DNA of 64,000 nt from Paraferrimonas sp. SM1919 (GTDB taxonomy: Bacteria > Pseudomonadota > Gammaproteobacteria > Enterobacterales > Shewanellaceae). The notes under the pieces are model-generated. The model was given only the letters and a program-made list of their open reading frames with translations, did no database searches and was not told the DNA's origin. The position numbers were made by a program, and so were the translations under genes. Location: NCBI RefSeq assembly GCF_010993985.1, contig NZ_WINH01000005.1, forward strand, positions 128,011-192,010. Reading direction: 5' to 3'. Of this stretch, positions 38,800 to 47,488 are shown in pieces (the first letter of the stretch is position 1; every line of letters begins with the position of its first letter).

Positions 38800-39285
38800 A
38801 TGCAAATAAATAAAACAAAAATCATTGAATTATATATAGCCGATTTAACAAATAAGCTATCAGTGGCGATCAATGCGGCAGAGCAGGCTAAAGCAACAGC
38901 AACCCATAGTGACTCTGTTGCCCGCAGCAAATATGAAACTTTCGGATTAGAGGCATCATATCTGGCCCATGGTCAATCCGTTAGAGCCCAACAATTAATT
39001 GAACAGTTAGCACAAATTAAACAGCTTAACATTCGACAATATCCCCCTAACATGCCGATAGCCATTGGATCTTTAGTAGAGATTATTAACCAATCAAAAC
39101 AAGTAAAGTTGATTTTTATTGCGGTGCAGGCAAGTGGACAGGTTAACTATGAGGGACAAACAATCACGTTAATCTCAAAAGCAACTCCCCTTGCCCAAGC
39201 GCTATTAGGTCAACAGCTTGGGGATGAGATTGTGGTTGCTGGCGTAAACGAAAAGATCAACTATCAGATACTTGCTTGTTACTAG
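38800..39285 (+). CDS. GreA/GreB-like transcription factor paralog
   Basis: 161 aa. Residues 1-80 form a helical hairpin, as in the Gre coiled coil, and residues 85-161 a C-terminal FKBP-like Gre domain (IAIGSLVEIIN...LISKATPLAQALLGQQLGDEIVV, the pattern SPLGxALLGxxxGD). The tip of the coiled coil reads THSDSVARSKYETFGLEASY instead of the acidic GDLKENAEY tip of GreA, so RNA cleavage stimulation is doubtful; a modulating role like that of Rnk or Gfh proteins is possible. Its end overlaps a convergent gene by 29 bp. Confidence 0.7.
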   Translation: MQINKTKIIELYIADLTNKLSVAINAAEQAKATATHSDSVARSKYETFGLEASYLAHGQSVRAQQLIEQLAQIKQLNIRQYPPNMPIAIGSLVEIINQSKQVKLIFIAVQASGQVNYEGQTITLISKATPLAQALLGQQLGDEIVVAGVNEKINYQILACY

Positions 39286-39589
39286 ATAAATCATGACCAA
39301 CAGGATGGAGCTTGAGACTACCAAAAGTTAAACAGATTTTAGCCATTAGATTGGCAACATCTGCAGAATATTCATCCACTTCATGACGAGCAGCATAACT
39401 GCCACCTTGCTCAACCGCTAATAGTGCCCTGTGCAGTAACGCTAAATGGTAGGACGTTTCACTAATTAACTCAAAGGCATCGGGTGACCATTCAACCATA
39501 TTGCCTTTATAGTGGTTGGCACCAATTTCGAACTTCATCATCGAACTGAACTGGTTAACTAATTGCTCTTCCTGAATGTATAGCTTCAT
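39257..39589 (-). CDS. Conserved hypothetical 110-aa protein
   Basis: A 110-aa soluble helical protein that I do not recognise (AFELISETSYHLALLHRALLA; ADVANLMAKICLTFGSLKL). The C-terminus overlaps the 3' end of the convergent Gre-like gene by 29 bp. AAGGGAA lies about 7 bases before the ATG, supporting translation. Helical hairpins with scattered His and Glu could suggest a MazG-like or metal-binding fold, but nothing firm is seen. Confidence 0.6.
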   Translation of the reverse strand: MKLYIQEEQLVNQFSSMMKFEIGANHYKGNMVEWSPDAFELISETSYHLALLHRALLAVEQGGSYAARHEVDEYSADVANLMAKICLTFGSLKLHPVGHDLSSNKQVSDS

Positions 39590-39687
39590 GATGGCATTCC
39601 CTTAACGTTAGCTTGCTCAAACAAGTTTAGTATAGTTTCACCAAAAACACGAAAACTTCAGCGAATAAGGGGTGTCAAAGCCGTTAT

Positions 39688-39714
39688 AAAAAAAGCCCTG
39701 CTGTAGCACAGGGC
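39688..39714 (-). terminator. Terminator after the BI-1 family gene
   Basis: Stem GCCCTG with CAGGGC, 8-nt loop, followed on the minus strand by seven T. Confidence 0.85.
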
Positions 39715-39722
39715 CATGTACT

Positions 39723-40379
39723 TCATCGTCTTGCCATAATTCTCAAGATACGTAAAAACAAGTTAATAATATCAATATATAAGGCTGCAGCACTATCGAT
39801 GGCATTATCATAAGTTTTAGGGATCGCGTTAGCCCTTGCCCAATCATAACCAATATAGCCGCAGAAAATTAACGCTACAATCCAATCCAAGATGCCACTT
39901 TGGGTACCAAAGAAAAACATTTCTATGAGCTGCACGACAATAACGCATATTAAGGCGATAAATAAGCCCCCTGCGATTCGTTCGAAAAAGGCCGGATAAG
40001 CTGACCCTAAAAGCATCATCACAAATGTAACCATACCGGTAACTCGAACTGCCGCAAGCACAATTTCAGGATCAAACTGACTGACAACAATATTGATCAC
40101 TAAACCAAAAGGCACCACTACAAAGTTATAGCCAATAAAACTGACGACTGGATTGTCGGATTTATTGAACAAGTAAATACCAAAAAAGCAGCTAATAAAA
40201 TAAGCAATTATGAACGGCCAAAAACCGAACTCCAAAATGCTCTGCGTGGGTATATTAGCCACCATAAAGTAGTTAATGATAAATCCCCATAATAGCGTTA
40301 GCCCTATGACCAGGTTATAACTTGCGGCACTTATTATTTCGTCATTAGTATCTGTTCTAGAAAAAACATTGGTATCCAT
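39723..40379 (-). CDS. Bax inhibitor-1/YccA family membrane protein
   Basis: 218 aa with seven membrane helices, the standard BI-1 topology. The C-terminal signature IFCGYIGYDWARANAIP and DSAAALYIDIINLFLRILR is diagnostic; the acidic residues of this stretch form the pH-sensitive calcium-leak site in the bacterial homolog BsYetJ. YccA relatives inhibit the FtsH protease. AGGGAA precedes the ATG. A 66-aa membrane protein gene lies 13 bp upstream on the same strand. Confidence 0.88.
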   Translation of the reverse strand: MDTNVFSRTDTNDEIISAASYNLVIGLTLLWGFIINYFMVANIPTQSILEFGFWPFIIAYFISCFFGIYLFNKSDNPVVSFIGYNFVVVPFGLVINIVVSQFDPEIVLAAVRVTGMVTFVMMLLGSAYPAFFERIAGGLFIALICVIVVQLIEMFFFGTQSGILDWIVALIFCGYIGYDWARANAIPKTYDNAIDSAAALYIDIINLFLRILRIMARR

Positions 40380-40392
40380 AAAATTTCCCTAT

Positions 40393-40593
40393 TTAAGCTT
40401 GCTGTGTTTCTTCTGAAGGGTTTGAGCCTTGCTTGACTAACAGGTAACCTAACGCTATTTCAATATAAGCACTGAAACGCCATATAATTTCGGGAAGCTG
40501 AACGCCGAGATTACCCCACAGATCAAAATCAGCGTAGCTACCAAACAAATCTATTAAGCCAAATGCAATCAATAATATTCCTATAATTTTCAT
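40393..40593 (-). CDS. Small membrane protein upstream of the BI-1 gene
   Basis: 66 aa from ATG at 40593, with GAAGGAA 6 bases upstream; a longer frame to 40632 lacks a ribosome-binding site. One clear membrane helix at the N-terminus (KIIGILLIAFGLIDLFGSYA), a second likely one near 38-55 (FSAYIEIALGYLLV), and a polar tail (KQGSNPSEETQQA). Family unknown to me. It probably shares an mRNA with the BI-1 gene 13 bp downstream. Confidence 0.65.
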   Translation of the reverse strand: MKIIGILLIAFGLIDLFGSYADFDLWGNLGVQLPEIIWRFSAYIEIALGYLLVKQGSNPSEETQQA

Positions 40594-40685
40594 CTTAAGT
40601 TCCTTCTGTTGTGTAATATTTATACTGCACAAACCAAGGTAACACCGTGAAAAAATAAATTCAACTTATTGATATTAGTGTGCTT

Positions 40686-42536
40686 TTACCAGGAGAAAAC
40701 GAATTTCACAAAAAATTGTCGACCCGCAGATGGGGTGCCTACTGCTTGATAATATTGCTCGTTTAAAATATTGCTGACACTGCCTATCAAGTCATAATTA
40801 GGTGCTAGTTGCCAACTTAATTGGGAGTTCAAAATTTGATAATTAGTTAGCTCAACCATCCCGGTTACCAGAGAGGATTGGTAAGATTTACCGACCCAGG
40901 CATAATCCATAGTTAAATCAAGGTTATCATTCACCGCATAGTCCAGATTTACGTTTAGCTTGTTATTTGGTCTCCCCCGTAGTGGCGTATCTGAGCCAGC
41001 CAAGTCAGTTTGATTATAGAAACCGTTGATAGCCAAGGTCAGGACATCTAATAGTGGCGCAGACGCACTCATTTCAATGCCTGATATTTTGATATTCGCT
41101 CGATTTACATGGGTAAAATTATGGGAATCAAAATCTATTAAATTCGTAAAGTCGCGAAAATAAGCGGTTGCATTAAGCGAAAGCTTTTTATCTATGTAGC
41201 TTAATGACAGGTTATGTGTTTTGGCATACTCAGGTTGTAAATTAGCATTGCCAGTCAAACCATGCCCTAAAGCGAAAAAGCTTGGCATTTTAAATCCTGA
41301 AGCACTGTTAATTTTAAGGCTAACTGAATCAGATAAATCAAAACCCCATTGAATTTGATAACTATTATGATTGAATGCTGCCACTCTATCTTGCCTTATA
41401 CTGGCTGCAACATATGAATTAGCCCCGTCATACCGACTTTCAATAAAAGCACCAACTTGATCTCTATTTAAATTAAAATCAGTAGGGATCAACATCCCAA
41501 AATCAACATATCCCTGAGCGTTGGCATTTTCATTTTGGTAATCAAGCCCCGCACTCACGGCAAGTGCTTGCCAATTTAGTTGGTGGTTCATCATCCATCG
41601 GCTTCTGCTGAACTGATTATCAGTGCCATTTGCTGGCACTTGATTATAAGGGGCAATACCAGGAGAGTCATGTTGCTCATTAAGCTTGAGGTGCTCTGCT
41701 TTAAGTTGTAATTGATAATGGTCGGTTAAGGCCAAATCAGCATTCACTGCGTAACTCCAACGTGTTTGCTGTTTGACATCAAGCTTATCTGACAATGCCA
41801 ACTCTGGACCACCTGAATCCTCAGGATAGGCATTGCCCTGACTGTCCTGATAATTAACGCTGGCAGTGATTAATTTGGCGGCTGACCAATAATGGTGATA
41901 TTTGGCGTGGACCGACCGCTGTTGTTGACTAAAGCCGGCAACCGCCTCACCACTGTGGGAATTACTGAAATTCAAGCCAAAGTGATGATTTTTGTTACCC
42001 GTATTAAGCTTCAACCCTTGTGAGTGATAATCAGAACTGCCAAGGTTAACCATCACACTACTATCATGCTGTGGACCCGCCTGAGTAATGATATTAATAA
42101 TCCCAGCCATTGAACCAGAACCATAAATCGCAGAGGAAGCCCCCTTGATGATTTCAATCCTATCGATGTTATTTAAATTAATACTATTTAAATCTACCGC
42201 TCCACCTTGGGTATTGGTTGGATCATTAAGTTGAACACCATCAAGCATGATACTGGTGTAATTTGGCTCAGCCCCCTGCAAATAAAGATTACTGGTGCCA
42301 CCAGCACTACCCTGCAAAGCGATATGAACCCCATTGAACTGGTTAAGCAATTCAACTAAAGAACGACTGTTACTGGCTTTAATTTGCTGATAACTGATTA
42401 TTTCAACAATATCCTTAGCACTGGCAGAGGCATAAGGTAAATTAGAGCCGGTAATGGTTATACGTTCAACATCATCTGTGGCCATAGTCTGGCCACTAGC
42501 AGCCAATAAGGCAGCATAAAGGTACTTCATGTTCAT
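40686..42536 (-). CDS. TonB-dependent outer-membrane receptor, BtuB-like
   Basis: 616 aa. A signal peptide (about 1-20) is followed by a TonB-box-like segment ERITITG. The plug domain is recognised from SRSLVELLNQFNGVHIALQG, LDGVQLNDPT and RIEIIKGASSAIYGSGSMAG, INIIT. A 22-strand barrel fills the rest, ending with the aromatic terminus FVKFVFSW. Size and plug resemble BtuB, but there is no cobalamin riboswitch visible upstream, so the substrate is open. It begins 5 bp after the large cytochrome fusion gene and is co-transcribed with it; the ligand may be linked to that enzyme. Confidence 0.87.
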   Translation of the reverse strand: MNMKYLYAALLAASGQTMATDDVERITITGSNLPYASASAKDIVEIISYQQIKASNSRSLVELLNQFNGVHIALQGSAGGTSNLYLQGAEPNYTSIMLDGVQLNDPTNTQGGAVDLNSINLNNIDRIEIIKGASSAIYGSGSMAGIINIITQAGPQHDSSVMVNLGSSDYHSQGLKLNTGNKNHHFGLNFSNSHSGEAVAGFSQQQRSVHAKYHHYWSAAKLITASVNYQDSQGNAYPEDSGGPELALSDKLDVKQQTRWSYAVNADLALTDHYQLQLKAEHLKLNEQHDSPGIAPYNQVPANGTDNQFSRSRWMMNHQLNWQALAVSAGLDYQNENANAQGYVDFGMLIPTDFNLNRDQVGAFIESRYDGANSYVAASIRQDRVAAFNHNSYQIQWGFDLSDSVSLKINSASGFKMPSFFALGHGLTGNANLQPEYAKTHNLSLSYIDKKLSLNATAYFRDFTNLIDFDSHNFTHVNRANIKISGIEMSASAPLLDVLTLAINGFYNQTDLAGSDTPLRGRPNNKLNVNLDYAVNDNLDLTMDYAWVGKSYQSSLVTGMVELTNYQILNSQLSWQLAPNYDLIGSVSNILNEQYYQAVGTPSAGRQFFVKFVFSW

Positions 42537-42541
42537 TATTA

Positions 42542-45500
42542 TTACTTTTCCATTGGGTGTTGCTTTAGCAACAATTCTTCCGTGTAAAATGTTTGCTGTT
42601 GAGCCGTTTTAGCTCGAACCTTTTGGACTTGTTCAGGGCTAATAGATGATCCTTTATTACCCCAGCTGTTGCGAATATAAGTTAATACTGCGGCCAACTC
42701 GTTATCTTTAAGTAAACCGCCAAATCCCATCATTGGTGGAATGCCCTTTTCAGGAGAATATGTTACGCCTTTAACGGTAATGGGGCCTTGTAAACCGTGT
42801 AATGCAATTTTGATTAGCCGCTCTTGGCTTTGTAATACCCATTCACTTCCCTGCAAAGGAGGATAGATCCCTGTAAGCCCTTTGCCATCCTCTTGGTGAC
42901 AAGTGCCACAATGGGCTTCCCGTTGATAGACCTCTTTGCCAAGTTCATATTGGGCTTGGAGCTTGGGATCACTAAAGCGACTAACAGCGAGTTCATCTTG
43001 CTGCTTAACGGCAACATTCCTATTGAGTAATTGCGTTAACAATGGCAATTGTTGCGGCGTTAAACGTCCTTGTTCAACGGCCAGTTTGATTTCGCTTCCC
43101 AAGGTTTCCATGGCGCTATTGAGTGGCTTGGCGAGCCATTTATCAATAGGCTGCTTTGCCACTTCAACTAAGATATTGGCGCCCGCTTGACCGCCAAGCC
43201 AAGTTGCGGCTGCTAGCGCCTCTAGGCGAACGCGGCCATGACTATCTTCAGCGGCTAATAGCAGCCATTTGCTTGGGTTATCTATCAGATGCAAACTATG
43301 ACGCAACACACGAACTGTTGCAGCCCTCACCTGATGGGACTTGGCAGTGAGTAAGCGTGCGATTAGATCGTTGGATAATTGCTGCTGTCCCCACTGAACC
43401 CATAGGGCATTTAACAAATACAGTTCATTTTCAAGATGTGATTGTTGCCATTTCGATACCGCAGCAATCACCTCCTGCCTTGGTCTGGACCTCAATTCCC
43501 GCAAAGTTCTCACCTTGAGATTTAGCTGCTGAGATTTAAGGTTCTCTAATAATTGTGCAACCGTTTGCTCAGTCACATCAATAATGGCTAATAACGGTTT
43601 GTGATCATAAGTGACCCTATATACCCTGCCATACTGACTAGAACGATTTGGATCTCTGGCTGAATGTTGCATATGGCCGATTAAGGCATTATGCCAATCA
43701 ATAAAATACAAACTGCCGTCTGGGGCAACTTCTAAATCCACGGGTCTAAAGTTAGGATCATTAGTTTGAATAAGATCTTGACGATGCTTACCTGAAATAC
43801 CTGTGCCATTCTCATAGCTTTGAAACTGTTTGATCCCTAAAAAGCCAATCACATTGGCATACAAATAATCCCCTTGCACCTCATCAGGAAAATGTGCCGA
43901 GTAGAGAAACTCTGATCCAGAGGTAGGTCGTACTCGATGTTCCCAATTAAACATTTCAATTTTAGGATTAGATTGACCATGGTTCAGTTTTAGAGACAGG
44001 GGCAATAACCAATGTTGACGCCCACCAGAAGCATCATTCAAAAACGTTTGCCCATATTGATCTATGGCCAGTCCCCAAGGATTGGCGTAGCCCGACTGCG
44101 AAACCCGCTCTAAGGCCCAACGATTAGGGTCAAAACGCCAAACGCCACCATTTACCATACGTTGTGGACCATAAGGGGTTTCAATCTGGCTATGGATAAA
44201 GGTTCCTTCTAGCATAAATAAGCCCCCAGCTGCATCATGATTAAATGCAGAGATGGAATGATGGCTATCATGCTGATCAAAACCACTGATCAGATACTCT
44301 TTATGGTCACTGATCCCGTCACCGTCTTTATCTTGTAACAACACTAGATAGCCAGCTTCCGCCAAATACACACCTTCTGGCGCAAAACTGAATCCAATCG
44401 GTAAATGCAAGTTATCAGCAAATACCGTTTGCTTATCTGCACGACCATCGTTGTCGGTATCTTCTAAAATAAGCAATTTATCATTTGGCTTGGCATCACC
44501 TGGCTTGTAGTGGGGATAACTTGGTGAAACCGCAACCCAAAGTCGGCCTTGATTATCAAACGACATTTGCACTGGATTTTCCAGCAATGGAAACTGGGCT
44601 TCTGAAGCAAACAAATTTACAGAATAACCCTCAGGTAACTGAAAATGCTCAACGGCTTTGTCCGCGTTGGTATATTCAATCTTTTTAGTAAAATTAGTCT
44701 CTATTGGCGTGAGTTCTAAGGTAGTACTGTCATCCACAACCAAGTCCGTTGTCAGTTGTTGAGCGATTTGCCAAATTTTTTGATCCCGCAGTTCAGTCAT
44801 TTGCCTGATCTTTTGGATCTCTTCTGGGTAGTTTTTGTCCCCAAAAGGCTGCCAACGTCGACCATAAGAATGAACACCGTTTAATGGAATAAAGTCGCTG
44901 CGCCAAAACCAATTCTTATCAACGACTACTTTTCTTAAATGATTATTAATATCCTGCTTAGCTGCTTGTTCACCAAATAGTGTTGACATTAAAATCGGTG
45001 CCAAAGTCTTATAACCTTGCTCATTTAAGTGCACCCCGTTGATGGTTAAGTTTGGCTGAGCTTCAAATGCCGCTAACATTGGCTGATAAATATCGATAAA
45101 ACCAACATCATACTGGTTAGCCACTTCTTTAATAACCTCAGCATAAGCCTTTAGCAGACGGTTCCTGTCATCATGGTTTGGCAGTAGCAAATCTAATTTG
45201 GGTTGGCTGGGTATTGGTGTTGCCAGCACCAATTTTGGCGCGTGCTTGAGGTTATAAGTACGAGTTAAGGTGTGTTCAACAAAGGCGGATAGCTCTTGCT
45301 TAAAATTATGTATCCCTTGCATTCCGGCAAAGGACTCATTAAATCCATAAAAAGCAACTATGGTGTCAGCCTTAGCGAGTGTCAGCCATTCATCTGCACT
45401 GGGAAAATGCCCTTGCCCCTTATGTACTTTAAAATTAGGATGAAATTTTTCTGCACCTGGGAATGCCCAAGGATTAGCATTTGATGCATCCGGCCTTAAA

Positions 45501-46738
45501 CCGGGGGTAAACGCAGAGCGCCCCATATTACGAAAAGTGATTTGCTTATCATTGAAATAACCATGTAATAACGATTCAAAATAACCATATAAGTCCATGC
45601 GCTCGGCTAAGGCGTTACCCAGAAACACTATCCGCTCACCTTGTTTTGGTGTTAATGGCAACTTGGTTTGTAAATGCTCATTAGTGATTTGTTGGGGTTG
45701 TGGGTAGCTTGGCCTGGTGCTTTGTGGTTGCGGCGGTAACAAGGATTTTGGTCCCGTAAGCGGAGAATTACCAAAGCTATAATCAGCGACATTAAAATTT
45801 TTCTTTTTAAAGTAACCTTCTTTTCTTATGAAACCATATGCACTAGGGCTAAAGGCATCAACCAGCTCAACATTGGCCTTGGCAGGTACATCCATATCAA
45901 GTAGGTGATAGCTGGCATTAACAATCAGTCGACGTAGATTCGCGTCATTAAAGTCCATCGCCGCCCCCATCGTAGTCGTAAAGGATTGACCTTTCTCTGC
46001 ATTAGCTAGCTGATATTGCCTCAACCAAGCTAAAGGTTGCAGTTGCTTGCCTTCAACGGGTTTAGAATCTGGATCTAAAGAATCGGTAACCACACCATGT
46101 AATAAAATATCGGCATTTTCTGAGTTAACCGTTTTGATGCCATAAACATCACTAGCAGCAAAAATCGTATCCACCCCATTTAATATTGGGTGGCCTTGCT
46201 TTGCTGAATTAATTTTAGAGCGAGCCCCTTCAATTTTATGTTTACCATAGTGGCCAGCCCAACCACTACCAAACACCTCCGCGCCAAAATTTTTCCAATC
46301 GATATCGAATTGCTTGCCCAATTTTTTATGAAAGGCATGAGTAGAGGTACGCAGCCCAATAATGGCTTTGCCTTGCTTTACATAATTGGCGATATACTTG
46401 AGTTGCTCGGGGGGAAGCTCTCTAAATCTTAATGCCATGATCACCAAGTCAGCCTGCTCGAGTTTTTCTAAGCCAGGGATGTTCTTTTGATAGTTAGGAT
46501 CGACATAACCGTCTGGATGTATCGAAAACAAGCTGTGGGTAGTGAATCCATGATGTCGATTAAGGATCTTAGTCAACATTGGACAGGTTTCTTCCGAGCG
46601 GTATTCTTCATCTCCTGAAATACACACTATGGTTTTGTTGTTACTACCAGGGAAGGTTAAAACTTGATCGTCAGCAAAAGAGGGAAAGGTAAATAGTAGT
46701 GCCAGACTAATACCACTTATCATTAATCTAAAGTACAT
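42542..46738 (-). CDS. Exported multidomain protein: ThuA-like, SGNH-like, PVC-type propeller, HEAT-like, cytochrome c
   Basis: 1398 aa with a signal peptide (1-22). Domains in order: ThuA-like glutamine-amidotransferase fold (about 30-275, TIVCISGDEEYRSEE, ADLVIMALRFRELP); an SGNH/GDSL-like domain (365-600) in which the nucleophile block reads FLGNALAERM, so the catalytic Ser is absent, though GVHLNEQGY keeps a His; a PVC-type membrane-bound dehydrogenase/beta-propeller (690-1100, LPEGYSVNLFASE, LLILEDTDNDGRAD); HEAT-like repeats (1120-1260); and a cytochrome c domain with CGTCH at 1277 and a likely Met ligand in PPMMGFGG. Such proteins abound in Planctomycetes and Bacteroidetes and act on sugars or polyols in the periplasm. 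Substrate unknown. Confidence 0.85.
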   Translation of the reverse strand: MYFRLMISGISLALLFTFPSFADDQVLTFPGSNNKTIVCISGDEEYRSEETCPMLTKILNRHHGFTTHSLFSIHPDGYVDPNYQKNIPGLEKLEQADLVIMALRFRELPPEQLKYIANYVKQGKAIIGLRTSTHAFHKKLGKQFDIDWKNFGAEVFGSGWAGHYGKHKIEGARSKINSAKQGHPILNGVDTIFAASDVYGIKTVNSENADILLHGVVTDSLDPDSKPVEGKQLQPLAWLRQYQLANAEKGQSFTTTMGAAMDFNDANLRRLIVNASYHLLDMDVPAKANVELVDAFSPSAYGFIRKEGYFKKKNFNVADYSFGNSPLTGPKSLLPPQPQSTRPSYPQPQQITNEHLQTKLPLTPKQGERIVFLGNALAERMDLYGYFESLLHGYFNDKQITFRNMGRSAFTPGLRPDASNANPWAFPGAEKFHPNFKVHKGQGHFPSADEWLTLAKADTIVAFYGFNESFAGMQGIHNFKQELSAFVEHTLTRTYNLKHAPKLVLATPIPSQPKLDLLLPNHDDRNRLLKAYAEVIKEVANQYDVGFIDIYQPMLAAFEAQPNLTINGVHLNEQGYKTLAPILMSTLFGEQAAKQDINNHLRKVVVDKNWFWRSDFIPLNGVHSYGRRWQPFGDKNYPEEIQKIRQMTELRDQKIWQIAQQLTTDLVVDDSTTLELTPIETNFTKKIEYTNADKAVEHFQLPEGYSVNLFASEAQFPLLENPVQMSFDNQGRLWVAVSPSYPHYKPGDAKPNDKLLILEDTDNDGRADKQTVFADNLHLPIGFSFAPEGVYLAEAGYLVLLQDKDGDGISDHKEYLISGFDQHDSHHSISAFNHDAAGGLFMLEGTFIHSQIETPYGPQRMVNGGVWRFDPNRWALERVSQSGYANPWGLAIDQYGQTFLNDASGGRQHWLLPLSLKLNHGQSNPKIEMFNWEHRVRPTSGSEFLYSAHFPDEVQGDYLYANVIGFLGIKQFQSYENGTGISGKHRQDLIQTNDPNFRPVDLEVAPDGSLYFIDWHNALIGHMQHSARDPNRSSQYGRVYRVTYDHKPLLAIIDVTEQTVAQLLENLKSQQLNLKVRTLRELRSRPRQEVIAAVSKWQQSHLENELYLLNALWVQWGQQQLSNDLIARLLTAKSHQVRAATVRVLRHSLHLIDNPSKWLLLAAEDSHGRVRLEALAAATWLGGQAGANILVEVAKQPIDKWLAKPLNSAMETLGSEIKLAVEQGRLTPQQLPLLTQLLNRNVAVKQQDELAVSRFSDPKLQAQYELGKEVYQREAHCGTCHQEDGKGLTGIYPPLQGSEWVLQSQERLIKIALHGLQGPITVKGVTYSPEKGIPPMMGFGGLLKDNELAAVLTYIRNSWGNKGSSISPEQVQKVRAKTAQQQTFYTEELLLKQHPMEK

Positions 46739-46899
46739 CTTAATCCATTAAAATATCGATTTTTTTTCAGAATAATAAAGTTATGCTTTAGCGCAAGTAA
46801 TATCGTTGCAGCTTAAAAAAATTTATTAAAAAATTCCAAATAAGCACATTTTCATCATCTAAGGTAATATAGCCCTTTAACACTTCATTTTTTAAAATT

Positions 46900-47337
46900 A
46901 TGCAAGCAATTGACTCTTTTATTCAAAACCGGGCATTTGAACGCCCTCTGTCTCCATGTCCACAGCAAGATATTGATCAGCTTTGTGCTGATTTAGCCAT
47001 GCAACTGCCGCCTCATTATCTGTATTTGATCAGCGAATATGGATTGTTACGAAGTGCAAATGTGATGAACTCTACCATCAGCTTAAGCTCAACTATTAAT
47101 AGCGCTATCGATTTTTTATCTTTAACAGATGTTGCTCAGTTAACCCTGTTATATCGTCAATTAGGATTACCGCAAACACTGTTTGTTTTTGCCTCTGATG
47201 ATCATGGCCAATTGTACTGCCTCAATGGTGAAGGCAAAGAGGTTGATGACACGGTATTTCTATTTAATAGTCATGATTTTAGTTGCACTGCAACGGAGCA
47301 ACCATTTTGTCAATGGTTAAACAAAACTTTAACCTAA
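46900..47337 (+). CDS. SMI1/KNR4 (SUKH) family protein
   Basis: 145 aa. The SUKH pattern is seen in QDIDQLCADLAMQLPPHYLY followed by LISEYG near residue 45, the typical helix then LPxxYxxFLxxxNG motif, and later strands LFVFASDDHGQLYCL. Many SUKH proteins are immunity proteins of polymorphic toxins, others have housekeeping roles. No toxin gene is adjacent, so an immunity role is unproven. It is divergent from the cytochrome fusion gene. Confidence 0.65.
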   Translation: MQAIDSFIQNRAFERPLSPCPQQDIDQLCADLAMQLPPHYLYLISEYGLLRSANVMNSTISLSSTINSAIDFLSLTDVAQLTLLYRQLGLPQTLFVFASDDHGQLYCLNGEGKEVDDTVFLFNSHDFSCTATEQPFCQWLNKTLT

Positions 47338-47488
47338 GCCAACAAAAGCCCTATTGACCCACAAACCTGTAAACAGAATGTTAAAATGGCGATTTAGTTA
47401 TTCAGCTTTGGTTAAGAAATTGCAATAAAGGTTCATCTACTTATAATGGCTGAAGAAACGGAAAGACTAATAATAAAATGGAGTCCCC

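Noticed and set aside
46739..46899. Cobalamin riboswitch expected in front of a BtuB-like operon
   Set aside because: No B12-box-like sequence or conserved stem was found; the spacer is short and AT-rich.
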